This document shows positions 15,601 to 22,897 of a DNA stretch of 23,304 nucleotides, one piece after another. Positions within the stretch are counted from its first letter, which is position 1. Every line of letters begins with the position of its first letter. The notes under the pieces were generated by a model. It was not told where the DNA came from. It worked only from the letters and a program-made list of their open reading frames with translations, and made no database searches. This DNA comes from an uncultured Christensenella sp. (GTDB lineage Bacteria; Bacillota; Clostridia; Christensenellales; Borkfalkiaceae): positions 1 through 23,304 of the forward strand of contig CAJTRW010000028.1 of assembly GCA_910578765.1 (NCBI GenBank). Reading direction: 5' to 3'. The position numbers were made by a program, and so were the translations under genes.

Positions 15601-16035
15601 TTATTTTGCGCTTATTATTACCGATGCGGTATACTCGCCCTCCTGCACAATCACTGCGGCATAATTGACAGACCTTAAGCAAACCAATTCGTATCTGACA
15701 GTTTGCACGAATTCCACATTCGGAGGAGTAATTTTAAAAATTTCGCTATCGTAAAACAATTCAATATCGTTAATATCGCCGAAACCGGGAAATTTACTTC
15801 CGCCGGACGCGGTATATTCGACAGTCAATTGATAGGATTTGCCTGTCTCCAAAACGTAATCGTTTTCACATAAAGTAGAACTGTCGGCAAGCGCGTCGCT
15901 GTAATTATCGGCATCGGGCAAAACAACCGAAACTTTTATTCCTGTAATTTTTGCATAGCCCAAGCCGCACGACGCAAAATAAATTGCCGAAGCTATAACA
16001 CACATAGCGCAAAAAACAACCGGTATTTTTTTCAT
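15601..16035 (-). CDS. small predicted lipoprotein of unknown function
   Basis: A 144-residue protein with a lipoprotein signal: basic MKK, hydrophobic core VVFCAMCVIASAIY, and lipobox-like FASC with the modified Cys at 23. The mature part is beta-rich (KITGIKVSVVLP, SYQLTVEYTASGG, DIELFYDSEIFKITPPNVEF, YTASVIISAK), a pattern resembling Ig-like or other extracellular beta-sandwich domains. I do not recognise a family. Only a weak, distant AAGG precedes the ATG. It is single, between tRNA-Arg and a DUF1292-like gene, and its context gives no functional clue. Confidence 0.75.
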   Translation of the reverse strand: MKKIPVVFCAMCVIASAIYFASCGLGYAKITGIKVSVVLPDADNYSDALADSSTLCENDYVLETGKSYQLTVEYTASGGSKFPGFGDINDIELFYDSEIFKITPPNVEFVQTVRYELVCLRSVNYAAVIVQEGEYTASVIISAK

Positions 16036-16077
16036 AACATTGCTTCTGCCTTATAAGCCGAATGAAATTATTATTTT

Positions 16078-16152
16078 TGGTACTCCCGCTGGGAATCGAA
16101 CCCGGAACTGCCCCTTAGGAGGGGGCTGTTATATCCATTTAACTACGGAAGC
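16078..16152 (-). tRNA. tRNA-Arg (anticodon CCU)
   Basis: A complete cloverleaf is readable on the minus strand. The acceptor is GCTTCCG/CGGGAGT (two G-U type pairs), the D stem GTTA/TAAC, and the anticodon stem GCCCC/GGGGC with loop CTCCTAA (anticodon CCT, plus-strand 16117-16119). The T arm is CCGGG-TTCGATT-CCCAG with one C-A mismatch. Discriminator A and an encoded CCA end at 16078. CCU reads the AGG arginine codon. Confidence 0.95.
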
Positions 16153-16172
16153 ATATTATTTTGCGCTAAAAT

Positions 16173-16201
16173 ATAATACTACAACCGCATAAAAAAATCA
16201 A
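16173..16201 (-). promoter_or_regulatory. tRNA-Arg promoter
   Basis: On the minus strand TTGATT (16201-16196), 17-bp spacer, TATTAT (16178-16173), 20 bases before the tRNA 5' end. Confidence 0.65.
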
Positions 16202-16224
16202 TTGTTTTAATGACAGAATGAAAT

Positions 16225-17319
16225 TTAATTTTCTTCGGCAACTTCCTTAACGGAAATATTTTTCATTTTCAACGTTATAAAGAAAACCGACACGTTAAAA
16301 TCGAATTTAAGAGAATATTCCTTAAAAAATAAGTCCACCATTGAGCGCAAAATTAAAAACTGGTAGCCTGTGCCTATTCCGAAACCTATAAGCGCGCAAG
16401 GCACGTAACCCGTAAAAAGCGCCGAAGCGCACTCCTTTACCGAGTAACCGAAAGCTTTCATAATTGCAATATTTTTTATGTTTGAGTTTATCAATGCCGT
16501 CATTGCAATAAACATAGTTGTCGAAGCCAACACAATACCTATAATAAGAATCATAGGCCCCATCGCCCCGCTGTTCAAATCGTACATAGCTCCGCCCATT
16601 TGAATCATGGCAGAAAAACAGAAAGACGCAAAGGCAATAAAAAACGCAAGCATTTTTTTGCCGGATAAAGTTTTCAAACACATTTCCATAAGAAAGCTAT
16701 GCTCTTTACCGTTGCGCGACGGTTTGCTTTTTTTAATCTTAAATCGATTTCTTTCCGTTTTACACTTTAATAAACACGAAACAGGCCGCTTCAACGCAAA
16801 ATAAGCGTATCCGCATGAAAACAAGGAAAAAATAACCGTGGGCACGGAAATTAGAAGCAACGGCAGCCAGAAATGAAATTTAACGGGAATTTCAAGCCCT
16901 TCCACAGTCATTTGCCCGTAAACAAGCGGCATAGCCGCATACCCCGCTCCGCAACCTAAAACCGCGCCTATAAATACGCTTAACCCGAAAACCCAAAACT
17001 TTAAAGCCAATTCACGGTCGGAATACCCCATTGCCTTTAAAATTCCAAGTTGCCTGCTGTGTCCGTCGACGTAGAGCTTTACATAAAACGCCAGCATGAA
17101 AAACGCTATTACGGTAAGACAGCAACCGCTTAACGCACAGGAAATTTTTGCCGTTGCCAGCTGTCCTTCATAGACGGCTTTCATCCCTTCCGTAACATTG
17201 GGCGCAGCCGCGCTTGCGTCTATATAATAATTAATAAAGAAAGTGCATACAAATACCGCACAAAAACAAATTACGGATATGCCTATAAGCTTTACGCCGC
17301 CTTTTAAACTTATTACCAT
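16225..17319 (-). CDS. FtsX-like ABC transporter permease, last membrane segment shortened
   Basis: A 364-residue membrane protein with two FtsX/MacB-type domains, each carrying the coupling-helix pattern after a membrane segment: SRQLGILKAMGYSDREL (88-104) and IKNIAIMKAFGYSVKEC (281-297). About seven hydrophobic segments are visible. In this family the C-terminus normally has a full membrane helix before the KISVKEV-type tail. Here SVFFITL runs straight into KMKNISVKEVAEEN, so most of the last helix seems deleted, in frame. The ATG is 1 base after the ATPase stop, with GGGTGG upstream. With the ATPase it should form an exporter or lipoprotein/peptide-handling complex; the substrate is not predictable. 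Confidence 0.85.
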   Translation of the reverse strand: MVISLKGGVKLIGISVICFCAVFVCTFFINYYIDASAAAPNVTEGMKAVYEGQLATAKISCALSGCCLTVIAFFMLAFYVKLYVDGHSRQLGILKAMGYSDRELALKFWVFGLSVFIGAVLGCGAGYAAMPLVYGQMTVEGLEIPVKFHFWLPLLLISVPTVIFSLFSCGYAYFALKRPVSCLLKCKTERNRFKIKKSKPSRNGKEHSFLMEMCLKTLSGKKMLAFFIAFASFCFSAMIQMGGAMYDLNSGAMGPMILIIGIVLASTTMFIAMTALINSNIKNIAIMKAFGYSVKECASALFTGYVPCALIGFGIGTGYQFLILRSMVDLFFKEYSLKFDFNVSVFFITLKMKNISVKEVAEEN

Positions 17320-17320
17320 A

Positions 17321-18007
17321 TTACCACCCTATTTCATAGGCGGTCTTCAAAGCCTTATTTTTGTAAATTTCCGAAATTTTACCGCTGTTCATTTTAATTA
17401 CCGTATCCGCGGTATCGGCAATATTTTCGTTATGCGTTACCATAACCATCGTAAAACCTGTTTCTCGCTGTAAATTTATAATATAATCCAAGATTGCCCT
17501 TCCGGTAGCTTCGTCAAGAGCGCCCGTAGGTTCGTCCAAAAAAAGCAGGTTAGGCTTTTTAGCCAGGGCGCGCGCGATACAGACGCGTTGCTGTTCTCCG
17601 CCGGAAAGCTCTGACGGTTTACTGTTCAATTTGTCAGACAGACCGACTTTATTTATAATTTCGCGATAGTCCTTGTTTTTTATCAAATCTGCGCCCATTT
17701 TAACGTTTTTGTCTACGTTCAAATTCTCCAACAAATGATATTGCTGAAAAATGAAGCCGACCTGCACCCGTCTGAACCGAGTTAAATTTTTATCCGTCAT
17801 AGACGTAATATCCTGCCCGTTGACGGTTATACTGCCGCTGTCCGGACGCTCCAAACCCGACAATACGTTTAAAAGGGTAGATTTACCCGAACCCGACGCA
17901 CCGAGAATTATAACAAAGCTTCCGCGGTCTATTTTAACCGATACGTCTTTAAGAACTTTTACGGTTCCGTTTTTGAAGGACTTATATATGTTTAAGGCTT
18001 CTATCAT
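17321..18007 (-). CDS. ABC transporter ATP-binding protein (LolD/MacB type)
   Basis: A 228-residue ATPase with all motifs intact: Walker A GASGSGKST (36-44), Q-loop FIFQQYHLLENLNV, signature LSGGEQQR (134-141), Walker B LLFLDEP (154-160), and switch His192 in MVTHN. The QQYHLL and ENL.V pattern places it with LolD/MacB/FtsE-type ATPases that partner FtsX-like permeases. Its ATG overlaps the tetR stop as ATGA, so the three genes are translationally coupled in the order regulator, ATPase, permease, all probably controlled by the palindromic operator at 18595-18636. Confidence 0.94.
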   Translation of the reverse strand: MIEALNIYKSFKNGTVKVLKDVSVKIDRGSFVIILGASGSGKSTLLNVLSGLERPDSGSITVNGQDITSMTDKNLTRFRRVQVGFIFQQYHLLENLNVDKNVKMGADLIKNKDYREIINKVGLSDKLNSKPSELSGGEQQRVCIARALAKKPNLLFLDEPTGALDEATGRAILDYIINLQRETGFTMVMVTHNENIADTADTVIKMNSGKISEIYKNKALKTAYEIGW

Positions 18008-18582
18008 TTTTCTTCCTCGGTTTTATATTTTCTGATCAGTCCGGAACAAACTTCATTGAGCATAAACGAAATTTCGTCCTGCGTAAATTTGCACACGTTT
18101 GTAGCAAGCAACACCGCTATGCCGTGGGAATATACCCACATGTGTAAATACAATTTTTTTGCAGTCTCGTAGCCGAAGCCGTATTGGGTCTGAACCGCGG
18201 CAAGAATTTTCTCGTGATAACCGTCTATCTGCATTAATACGTTATTTACATCGGGGACGCTAACGGCTTCTTTCATAAATAAAAGCTGAAAAAGCTTTGG
18301 CTGCTCAACCGCGAACCTTATATAACCCATGCCGGAACCTTTGAACGCGTTTTCCTCGCTCAGTCCGCATTCCTGATAAGTGCCGTACAACTCTTTTGCC
18401 GACGACAAGACTTCTGACCGGACTTCTTCCATGCTTTCAAACAGTGAAAAAATCGGCCGGGGCGAACTGTTCAGCTTGCTGCCGAGCGCCCTGGCAGTGA
18501 GCGCTTCAAACCCGTCCCGCCTGACAATTTCCAGACCTGCCTTAATTACTTCCTCTTTTGTAAATTTTGCTTTCGGCGGCAT
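18004..18582 (-). CDS. TetR family transcriptional regulator
   Basis: A 192-residue TetR-type repressor. The N-terminal helix-turn-helix region FTKEEVIKAGLEIVRRDGFEALTARALGSKL... runs about 8-50; the rest is a helical ligand-binding domain that gives no ligand clue. GGGGAGGGG precedes the ATG closely. It is first in an operon with an ATPase and permease it very likely controls, and a 42-bp perfect palindrome overlapping its own -10 is the obvious operator, so autorepression is predicted. The ligand may be the transporter's substrate, as in other TetR-efflux pairs; that is inference. Confidence 0.9.
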   Translation of the reverse strand: MPPKAKFTKEEVIKAGLEIVRRDGFEALTARALGSKLNSSPRPIFSLFESMEEVRSEVLSSAKELYGTYQECGLSEENAFKGSGMGYIRFAVEQPKLFQLLFMKEAVSVPDVNNVLMQIDGYHEKILAAVQTQYGFGYETAKKLYLHMWVYSHGIAVLLATNVCKFTQDEISFMLNEVCSGLIRKYKTEEEK

Positions 18583-18594
18583 ATTCCCCTCCCC

Positions 18595-18636
18595 ATATAA
18601 TAAAACACGTGTTGCGCAACACGTGTTTTATTATAT
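18595..18636. promoter_or_regulatory. 42-bp perfect palindromic operator of tetR
   Basis: The sequence is exactly self-complementary over 42 bases around the centre 18615/18616. The core reads AACACGTGTTGCGCAACACG with two CACGTG sub-palindromes, and the AT-rich flanks TATAATAAAA are symmetric too. It overlaps the -10 and the expected transcription start, ending 12 bases before the tetR ATG. In RNA it could also form a long 5' UTR hairpin. Confidence 0.88.
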
Positions 18637-18658
18637 TATGATTCTTATAAAATGTCAA
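18630..18658 (-). promoter_or_regulatory. perfect-consensus tetR operon promoter
   Basis: On the minus strand TTGACA (18658-18653), 17-bp spacer, TATAAT (18635-18630): both hexamers match the SigA consensus exactly. The -10 lies inside the palindrome, implying a strong promoter held off by its repressor. Confidence 0.88.
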
Positions 18659-18688
18659 CCGAATAAAAAAATTATTTAAAACTTAACG

Positions 18689-19939
18689 CTAAGCCTTACA
18701 GCGCGTTATTATATATTTATACGAAGTGAGATCTTGCAACTTCACCGGTCCGCGCGCGTGCATCTTTTGCGTAGAAATACCTATGCCGGAATCCAAAACG
18801 CTTTCATCATCTTCCGCCGAAACAGTCGCAACGTTTACACATACAGCCGCGCTATCGACCGCCCGCATAAAGTACTTTGCATTTTCTTCGTTTTCGGTCA
18901 CGATACAGTCGGTGTGACCTGTCGAATGAGCAGCTATATGAGCAACCGCTTCTTTAATATTGTCAACAATTTTTACAGCCAAAGTGTAATTCAAAAATTC
19001 TTTATCGAAGTCGTCCTCAGTCGCCGCGTCGCAACCGTCCAGTTCGCCTATGATACCTAACGACGGTTCGTCCAATTTAAAATTTACGGGAGTGGGATAT
19101 TTTTCATTAACAAGCCTCGCATAAAGCTTTGGAAGAAAGTCATGTGCAATGCTTTTGTGAACTATACAAACTTCCGCCGCGTTGCCTTCGGCGGGGTCGA
19201 CACATTTTGATTTTTCCAAAATATCCAATGCGGTTTTTTCATCCGCAAACTCGTCAACGTATACATGACAAATTCCCGCGCCCATAAATATACACGGCAC
19301 CTTTGCATACTCGCGACAGGCAAGCCCGAGATTTTTTCCGCCGCGCGCTATCAAAACATCTAAATAATCATTTGCAGACAACATGGTAAGAACGGATTCT
19401 TCCGACGTATCCTCGATAAGATTTACCGCGTTCAGCGACACGCCCGCTTTTTTGAGCCCTTTGCGAAGCGCGACAATTATAGCCCTTACGGACGAATAAA
19501 CTTCGCTGCCGCATTTTAATACGCACACGTTCCCGCTTTTCAACGAAAGCGCCGCAATATCCGTCGTAACGCTCGGTTTGTTTTCATATACAAACGCAGC
19601 TACACCAAGCGGTACGGCAACTTTACAGGAAACATACCAATCCCCAACCGTTTCATTCAACGCTTTCCCGATTGGGTCGGGAAGCTTGGCAACAGCGCGT
19701 AAATTTTCCGCCATTGCATGAATTAATTCCGCAGAAAGAGCAGCCTTTTCAACGTTTATGTCTGACAAAGTACTGCGCATTGCGTTTAAATCGGCATTGT
19801 TTGCACGTAAAATACTTTCAACGTCCTCCTCAAGCGCCTCAGCCATATTTATTAACGCAGCAGTTTTTTGTTCGGAAGACATTAGCGCAAGCGAGGTTTT
19901 CACTCTTTTTGCATTTTCCAAAATTTCTAAAGTAGTCAT
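18689..19939 (-). CDS. proA: gamma-glutamyl phosphate reductase (ProA) with Gly at the catalytic Cys position
   Basis: A 416-residue member of the ProA family, which reduces gamma-glutamyl phosphate to glutamate semialdehyde in proline synthesis. Family landmarks are present: PLGVAAFVYENKPSVTTDIA (110-129), LKSGNVCVLKCGSE, LIARGGKNL, CHVYVDE, and a C-terminal TSYKYI. The active-site segment aligns without gaps to the family K-T-Q-R-P-x-x-C-N-A pattern but reads KCVDPAEGNA: the catalytic Cys is Gly252 (codon GGC at 19186-19184, one base from TGC). Cys246 lies six residues earlier. No proB adjoins it. It has its own promoter and an AGGTG site before the ATG. Whether it still makes proline precursor is doubtful from sequence. 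Confidence 0.87.
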   Translation of the reverse strand: MTTLEILENAKRVKTSLALMSSEQKTAALINMAEALEEDVESILRANNADLNAMRSTLSDINVEKAALSAELIHAMAENLRAVAKLPDPIGKALNETVGDWYVSCKVAVPLGVAAFVYENKPSVTTDIAALSLKSGNVCVLKCGSEVYSSVRAIIVALRKGLKKAGVSLNAVNLIEDTSEESVLTMLSANDYLDVLIARGGKNLGLACREYAKVPCIFMGAGICHVYVDEFADEKTALDILEKSKCVDPAEGNAAEVCIVHKSIAHDFLPKLYARLVNEKYPTPVNFKLDEPSLGIIGELDGCDAATEDDFDKEFLNYTLAVKIVDNIKEAVAHIAAHSTGHTDCIVTENEENAKYFMRAVDSAAVCVNVATVSAEDDESVLDSGIGISTQKMHARGPVKLQDLTSYKYIITRCKA

Positions 19940-19954
19940 AATTTCACCTATTAT

Positions 19955-19982
19955 ATTATAACAGATTTAACAATTATGTCAA
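19955..19982 (-). promoter_or_regulatory. proA promoter
   Basis: On the minus strand TTGACA (19982-19977), 16-bp spacer, TATAAT (19960-19955), 15 bases before the ATG, so the leader is very short. It lies just after the gdhA terminator. Confidence 0.8.
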
Positions 19983-19985
19983 CAT

Positions 19986-20018
19986 TTAAAAAGGCTACAC
20001 CTTAAAAGGTGCAGCCTT
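19986..20018 (-). terminator. gdhA intrinsic terminator
   Basis: A 13-bp stem with one mismatch (20018-20006 with 20003-19991, AAGGCTGCACCTT-type arms) and a very tight loop is followed on the minus strand by a run of T residues. It starts 15 bases after the gdhA stop. Confidence 0.85.
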
Positions 20019-20033
20019 AAATGCGTATTCATA

Positions 20034-21368
20034 TTATACCACGCCGTGCGCCATCATAGCTTCGGCAACCTTTAAAAATCCTGCTATATTTGCGCCCAAG
20101 ACATAATTGCCTTTACAGCCGTATTCGTTTGCGGCGCTATCGATATTATGATAAATATTTATCATTATGCTTTTAAGTTTTTTATCAACTTCTTCGAACG
20201 TCCAGAACAATCTGCCGGAAGACTGCGCCATTTCCAAAGCAGACGTCGCTACGCCGCCCGCATTGGCGGCTTTGGCAGGCAGGAAAATTACTCCGCTTTT
20301 TTGAAAAATATCTATTGCCTCCAAAGTGGACGGCATGTTCGCCCCCTCCGCAACGCACTTTACACCGTTTTTGACAAGCGCGTTGGCCGATTCCGCATCA
20401 ATCTCGTTCTGGATTGCACAAGGCAAAGCAATATCGCAAGGGATAGTCCAAATACCTTTACAGCCGTCGCTGTATTTTGCGCTTTTCACTTTGGCGGCAT
20501 ATTCTTTAATTCTTCCGCGCTTAACTTCTTTTATTTCTTTTATAATATCCAAACGTATTCCTTCGGGGTCGTATACGTATCCGTCGGAATCATACATTGC
20601 CACTACTTTAGCACCGAGACTCTGCGCCTTTTCACACGCATAAATAGCAACGTTGCCGGAACCGGATATTATTACAGTTTTACCCTTAAAGCTGTCTCCG
20701 CACGCGTTTAAAGCTTCTTCCGTGATATATACAAGCCCATAACCGGTTGCCTCCTTCCTTGCAAGACTTCCGCCGTACGATATTCCTCTGCCTGTAAGTA
20801 CGCCCACATGCTCGTCGCGAATCCTCTTATACTGCCCGAAAAGATATCCTATTTCTCTGCCGCCGACCCCGACGTCACCGGCAGGAACGTCCGTATCTGC
20901 CCCGATATGACGGTATAGCTCCGTCATAAAGCTTTGACAAAAAGCCATAACCTCCCTATCGGATTTACCTTTCGGGTCAAAATCGGCGCCGCCTTTACCG
21001 CCGCCTATCGGAAGTCCCGTAAGGCTGTTTTTCAAAATCTGTTCCAGTCCCAAAAATTTTATAATAGACAAATTTACAGAAGGATGAAACCTTAATCCGC
21101 CTTTGTAAGGACCTATGGCACTGTTAAACTGTACCCTATATCCTTTATTAACCCTCACCCTTCCGCTGTCGTCAACCCAAGGAACGCGGAACATGATGAC
21201 TCTTTCCGGCTCGACAAATCTTTCAAGAAGTCCCGCCGCCTCGTATTCGGGATGCTTTTCGACAACAGGCGCAATCGTTGAAAGTATTTCGGTAGCCGCC
21301 TGATGAAACTCGGGCTCGTTGGGATTTTGTTTTTTTAAATTTTCCAAAACTGTCTGGACGTAATTCAT
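20034..21368 (-). CDS. gdhA: glutamate dehydrogenase (hexameric, GdhA type)
   Basis: Interconverts glutamate with 2-oxoglutarate and ammonia in the cytoplasm; 444 residues, the usual size of small hexameric bacterial GDH. Substrate-binding residues lie in GPYKGGLRFHPSVN (86-99), catalytic Lys125 in LPIGGGKGGADFDPKG, and the region around ADTDVPAGDVGVGGREIGY is conserved. The dinucleotide fold shows ISGSGNVAIYACEKAQ followed by VVAMYDSDGYVYDPEG. NADP preference is usual for this subgroup but cannot be settled by eye. GAGGAG lies 9 bases before the ATG. It has its own promoter, wrapped by an inverted repeat, and its own terminator, so it is monocistronic. Its substrate is shared with the adjacent proA pathway. 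Confidence 0.97.
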   Translation of the reverse strand: MNYVQTVLENLKKQNPNEPEFHQAATEILSTIAPVVEKHPEYEAAGLLERFVEPERVIMFRVPWVDDSGRVRVNKGYRVQFNSAIGPYKGGLRFHPSVNLSIIKFLGLEQILKNSLTGLPIGGGKGGADFDPKGKSDREVMAFCQSFMTELYRHIGADTDVPAGDVGVGGREIGYLFGQYKRIRDEHVGVLTGRGISYGGSLARKEATGYGLVYITEEALNACGDSFKGKTVIISGSGNVAIYACEKAQSLGAKVVAMYDSDGYVYDPEGIRLDIIKEIKEVKRGRIKEYAAKVKSAKYSDGCKGIWTIPCDIALPCAIQNEIDAESANALVKNGVKCVAEGANMPSTLEAIDIFQKSGVIFLPAKAANAGGVATSALEMAQSSGRLFWTFEEVDKKLKSIMINIYHNIDSAANEYGCKGNYVLGANIAGFLKVAEAMMAHGVV

Positions 21369-21401
21369 TTAATATTGCTCCTCAACAAATATTTCAATAA
21401 A

Positions 21402-21450
21402 ATTATACCACGGAAGTTAAGATTTATCAAACTTAAATTCCGTGGTATAA
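21402..21450 (-). promoter_or_regulatory. gdhA promoter enclosed by an inverted repeat
   Basis: On the minus strand TTGATA (21430-21425), 17-bp spacer, TATAAT (21407-21402). A 13-bp inverted repeat TTATACCACGGAA (21403-21415 and 21438-21450), plus an inner TTAAG/CTTAA pair, places the -35 in the loop and the -10 in one arm. This geometry suits a dimeric regulator or a DNA cruciform; it lacks a T-run expected of a terminator. Confidence 0.7.
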
Positions 21451-21470
21451 CATAACCGTTTATATGTCCG

Positions 21471-21491
21471 CATATAAGCTGTGCTTATATG
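21471..21491 (-). other. hairpin directly after the amidohydrolase stop
   Basis: Nine-base arms CATATAAGC and GCTTATATG (21471-21479, 21483-21491) flank a 3-base loop and begin on the base after the stop codon. There is no following T-run, so it may stabilise the mRNA 3' end or be a weak terminator. The word CATATAA recurs just downstream. Confidence 0.5.
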
Positions 21492-22397
21492 TCAAAAATA
21501 AATTTTTTCAGCCGTATTATAAAAAACGTCTTCAAGCTCCCTTGCGGTAAAAACATTGCTTTCAATAATATAGTTTTTCAAATTAGAGTAACTGTCTCTC
21601 GCCAGAGTACAGGGCATATCCGTACCGAACATCAATTTTTCCGCGCCCACCACCGCTTTTGCTGTACTCAAATGTATTGCGGCTGACGGATAAGGATATA
21701 CTTCCGGTTTCTGATTATTGGGCAATGACGCCAAATCGAAATAAACGTTGTCCCTTACAAGTTTACCGAGCGAGCGTTTCAAAAGTTCGGCGTCACCCCG
21801 CTGCGGCGCAAGCAGATGACAAATTACAAAAGTTACGTCGGGATATTTCGAAACCGCGGAAGCAAGCGCGTCAACCTGCCAACAGGGACAGCGCGGTCTA
21901 CCTATATCCAAAACCACCGTCAAATTTCTTTCTTCCGCATATTTGAAACAGCCGTTGATTATATCGCCGTCCAAATCCACCGGCGGCCGGTTCGCCATCA
22001 GCCCCGAGCCGTCGGAGAGCTCGAATTTGACTGTTTTAAAGCCAAGCTCGTCAAACAATCTCTTTTTAACGTCTTCCGCTTTATTGCAAAAAGGGTCGTA
22101 CGTAGCGGCACCGGTAAACCTTGGCGGATACTTTTTTATAGCTTCAAAAGTGTATTCGTTTTGAAAACCCAAAAAATTACCCTGAAGCAATACGGACTTA
22201 TCCACTCCGTTTTTATCCATGACTTTAATCAAAGCTTCCGGAGAAACACCGCAATCACCCAACTCCGCAGGAAACATCTGAAATATTTCACCTGTCGCAT
22301 ACTGTGCCTTTCCGTGTCCTATTGCACGCAACTCTCCGCGCGAAGTAAAACCGCTAACATACTGCGCGACATGTGCATGCGCGTCTATAATTTTCAA
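21492..22397 (-). CDS. amidohydrolase-family (Amidohydro_2) metal-dependent hydrolase
   Basis: A 301-residue TIM-barrel-type protein of the amidohydrolase-related superfamily. It has the N-terminal metal motif DAHAHV (His7, His9), a later metal ligand in VICHLL (His194) and the catalytic/metal Asp260 in MFGTDMP; the closing YNTAEKIYF is typical of the family. Relatives include decarboxylases and lactone or amide hydrolases; the substrate cannot be told from sequence. The central RPRCPCWQVDA is Cys-rich for this family. It overlaps the tfoX-like stop as ATGA, so the two are translated together from the promoter at 22748-22776. Confidence 0.88.
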   Translation of the reverse strand: MKIIDAHAHVAQYVSGFTSRGELRAIGHGKAQYATGEIFQMFPAELGDCGVSPEALIKVMDKNGVDKSVLLQGNFLGFQNEYTFEAIKKYPPRFTGAATYDPFCNKAEDVKKRLFDELGFKTVKFELSDGSGLMANRPPVDLDGDIINGCFKYAEERNLTVVLDIGRPRCPCWQVDALASAVSKYPDVTFVICHLLAPQRGDAELLKRSLGKLVRDNVYFDLASLPNNQKPEVYPYPSAAIHLSTAKAVVGAEKLMFGTDMPCTLARDSYSNLKNYIIESNVFTARELEDVFYNTAEKIYF

Positions 22398-22726
22398 CCC
22401 TGTACCGTCCTCCTCTTTTTTGCTTTAGGCTCAGGTAGCTCGGCATACATTGCCCCGAATAAATTTTTAACAAAATCCGTATCCTCAAAATTATCCAGCA
22501 CAAGCATAGCGTTAGCACCTTGATAAGGCGGTTGCATGTCGGCGGACGGCATTAAATTTTGCGCTGACGAGACGGGTTTTATCAATACTCGGTTATCGCA
22601 TATATCACCTACAAGTTTACCGCGGTAATATATAAGATATTCACCCATCATAGACTTTAAAGTAATATCCCCGATCCCCGTCGTACGGTCAATAAAATAT
22701 TCGATAAATTGCTTTGAAGTTGACAT
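22394..22726 (-). CDS. TfoX N-terminal domain protein
   Basis: A 110-residue protein matching the TfoX N-terminal domain throughout: GIGDITLKSMMGEYLIYYRG then KLVGDICDNRVLIKP, then a C-terminal helix DFVKNLFGAMYAEL and a basic tail. Stand-alone copies of this domain are common and are not known to act as competence regulators by themselves; full TfoX also has a C-terminal domain, absent here. AGAGAGG lies 6 bases before the ATG. It is the first gene of a two-gene unit with the amidohydrolase (4-base overlap). Confidence 0.88.
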   Translation of the reverse strand: MSTSKQFIEYFIDRTTGIGDITLKSMMGEYLIYYRGKLVGDICDNRVLIKPVSSAQNLMPSADMQPPYQGANAMLVLDNFEDTDFVKNLFGAMYAELPEPKAKKRRTVQG

Positions 22727-22747
22727 ATCGTACCTCTCTGTGTTTTA

Positions 22748-22776
22748 AGTATAAATTGAAACCTCAAAAAAGTCAA
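22748..22776 (-). promoter_or_regulatory. promoter of the tfoX-like/amidohydrolase operon
   Basis: On the minus strand TTGACT (22776-22771), 17-bp spacer, TATACT (22753-22748), 22 bases before the ATG: a strong SigA-type match. Confidence 0.8.
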
Positions 22777-22827
22777 ATAATTAAAAACTCGATAAAAACG
22801 CTTGCCTTTTTGTCGTTTTTTTAATAT

Positions 22828-22888
22828 TATAATAGCACAAAGACAAACAGAAAGAACAAACCGTCGCTTTTGTGCAAAGTTCGGTTTG
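22828..22888 (+). promoter_or_regulatory. candidate promoter and hairpin leader ahead of the tandem array
   Basis: A perfect TATAAT lies at 22828-22833 pointing at the array. The best -35 is TTGCCT at 22802-22807 with an over-long 20-bp spacer. Downstream, 7-base arms CAAACCG (22857-22863) and CGGTTTG (22882-22888) form a hairpin with an 18-base loop, ending 9 bases before repeat 1. No T-run follows, so it is not an obvious terminator. Promoter activity is uncertain. Confidence 0.4.
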
Positions 22889-22897
22889 CCTTTTACG

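Noticed and set aside
18595..18636. Palindrome as intrinsic terminator of proA
   Set aside because: It lies downstream of a perfect promoter and overlaps its -10, immediately before the tetR ribosome binding site, so an operator role fits better.
18660..18690. Terminator after proA
   Set aside because: CTTAGCGTTAAG gives only a four-pair stem before a T-rich tract; too weak to call.
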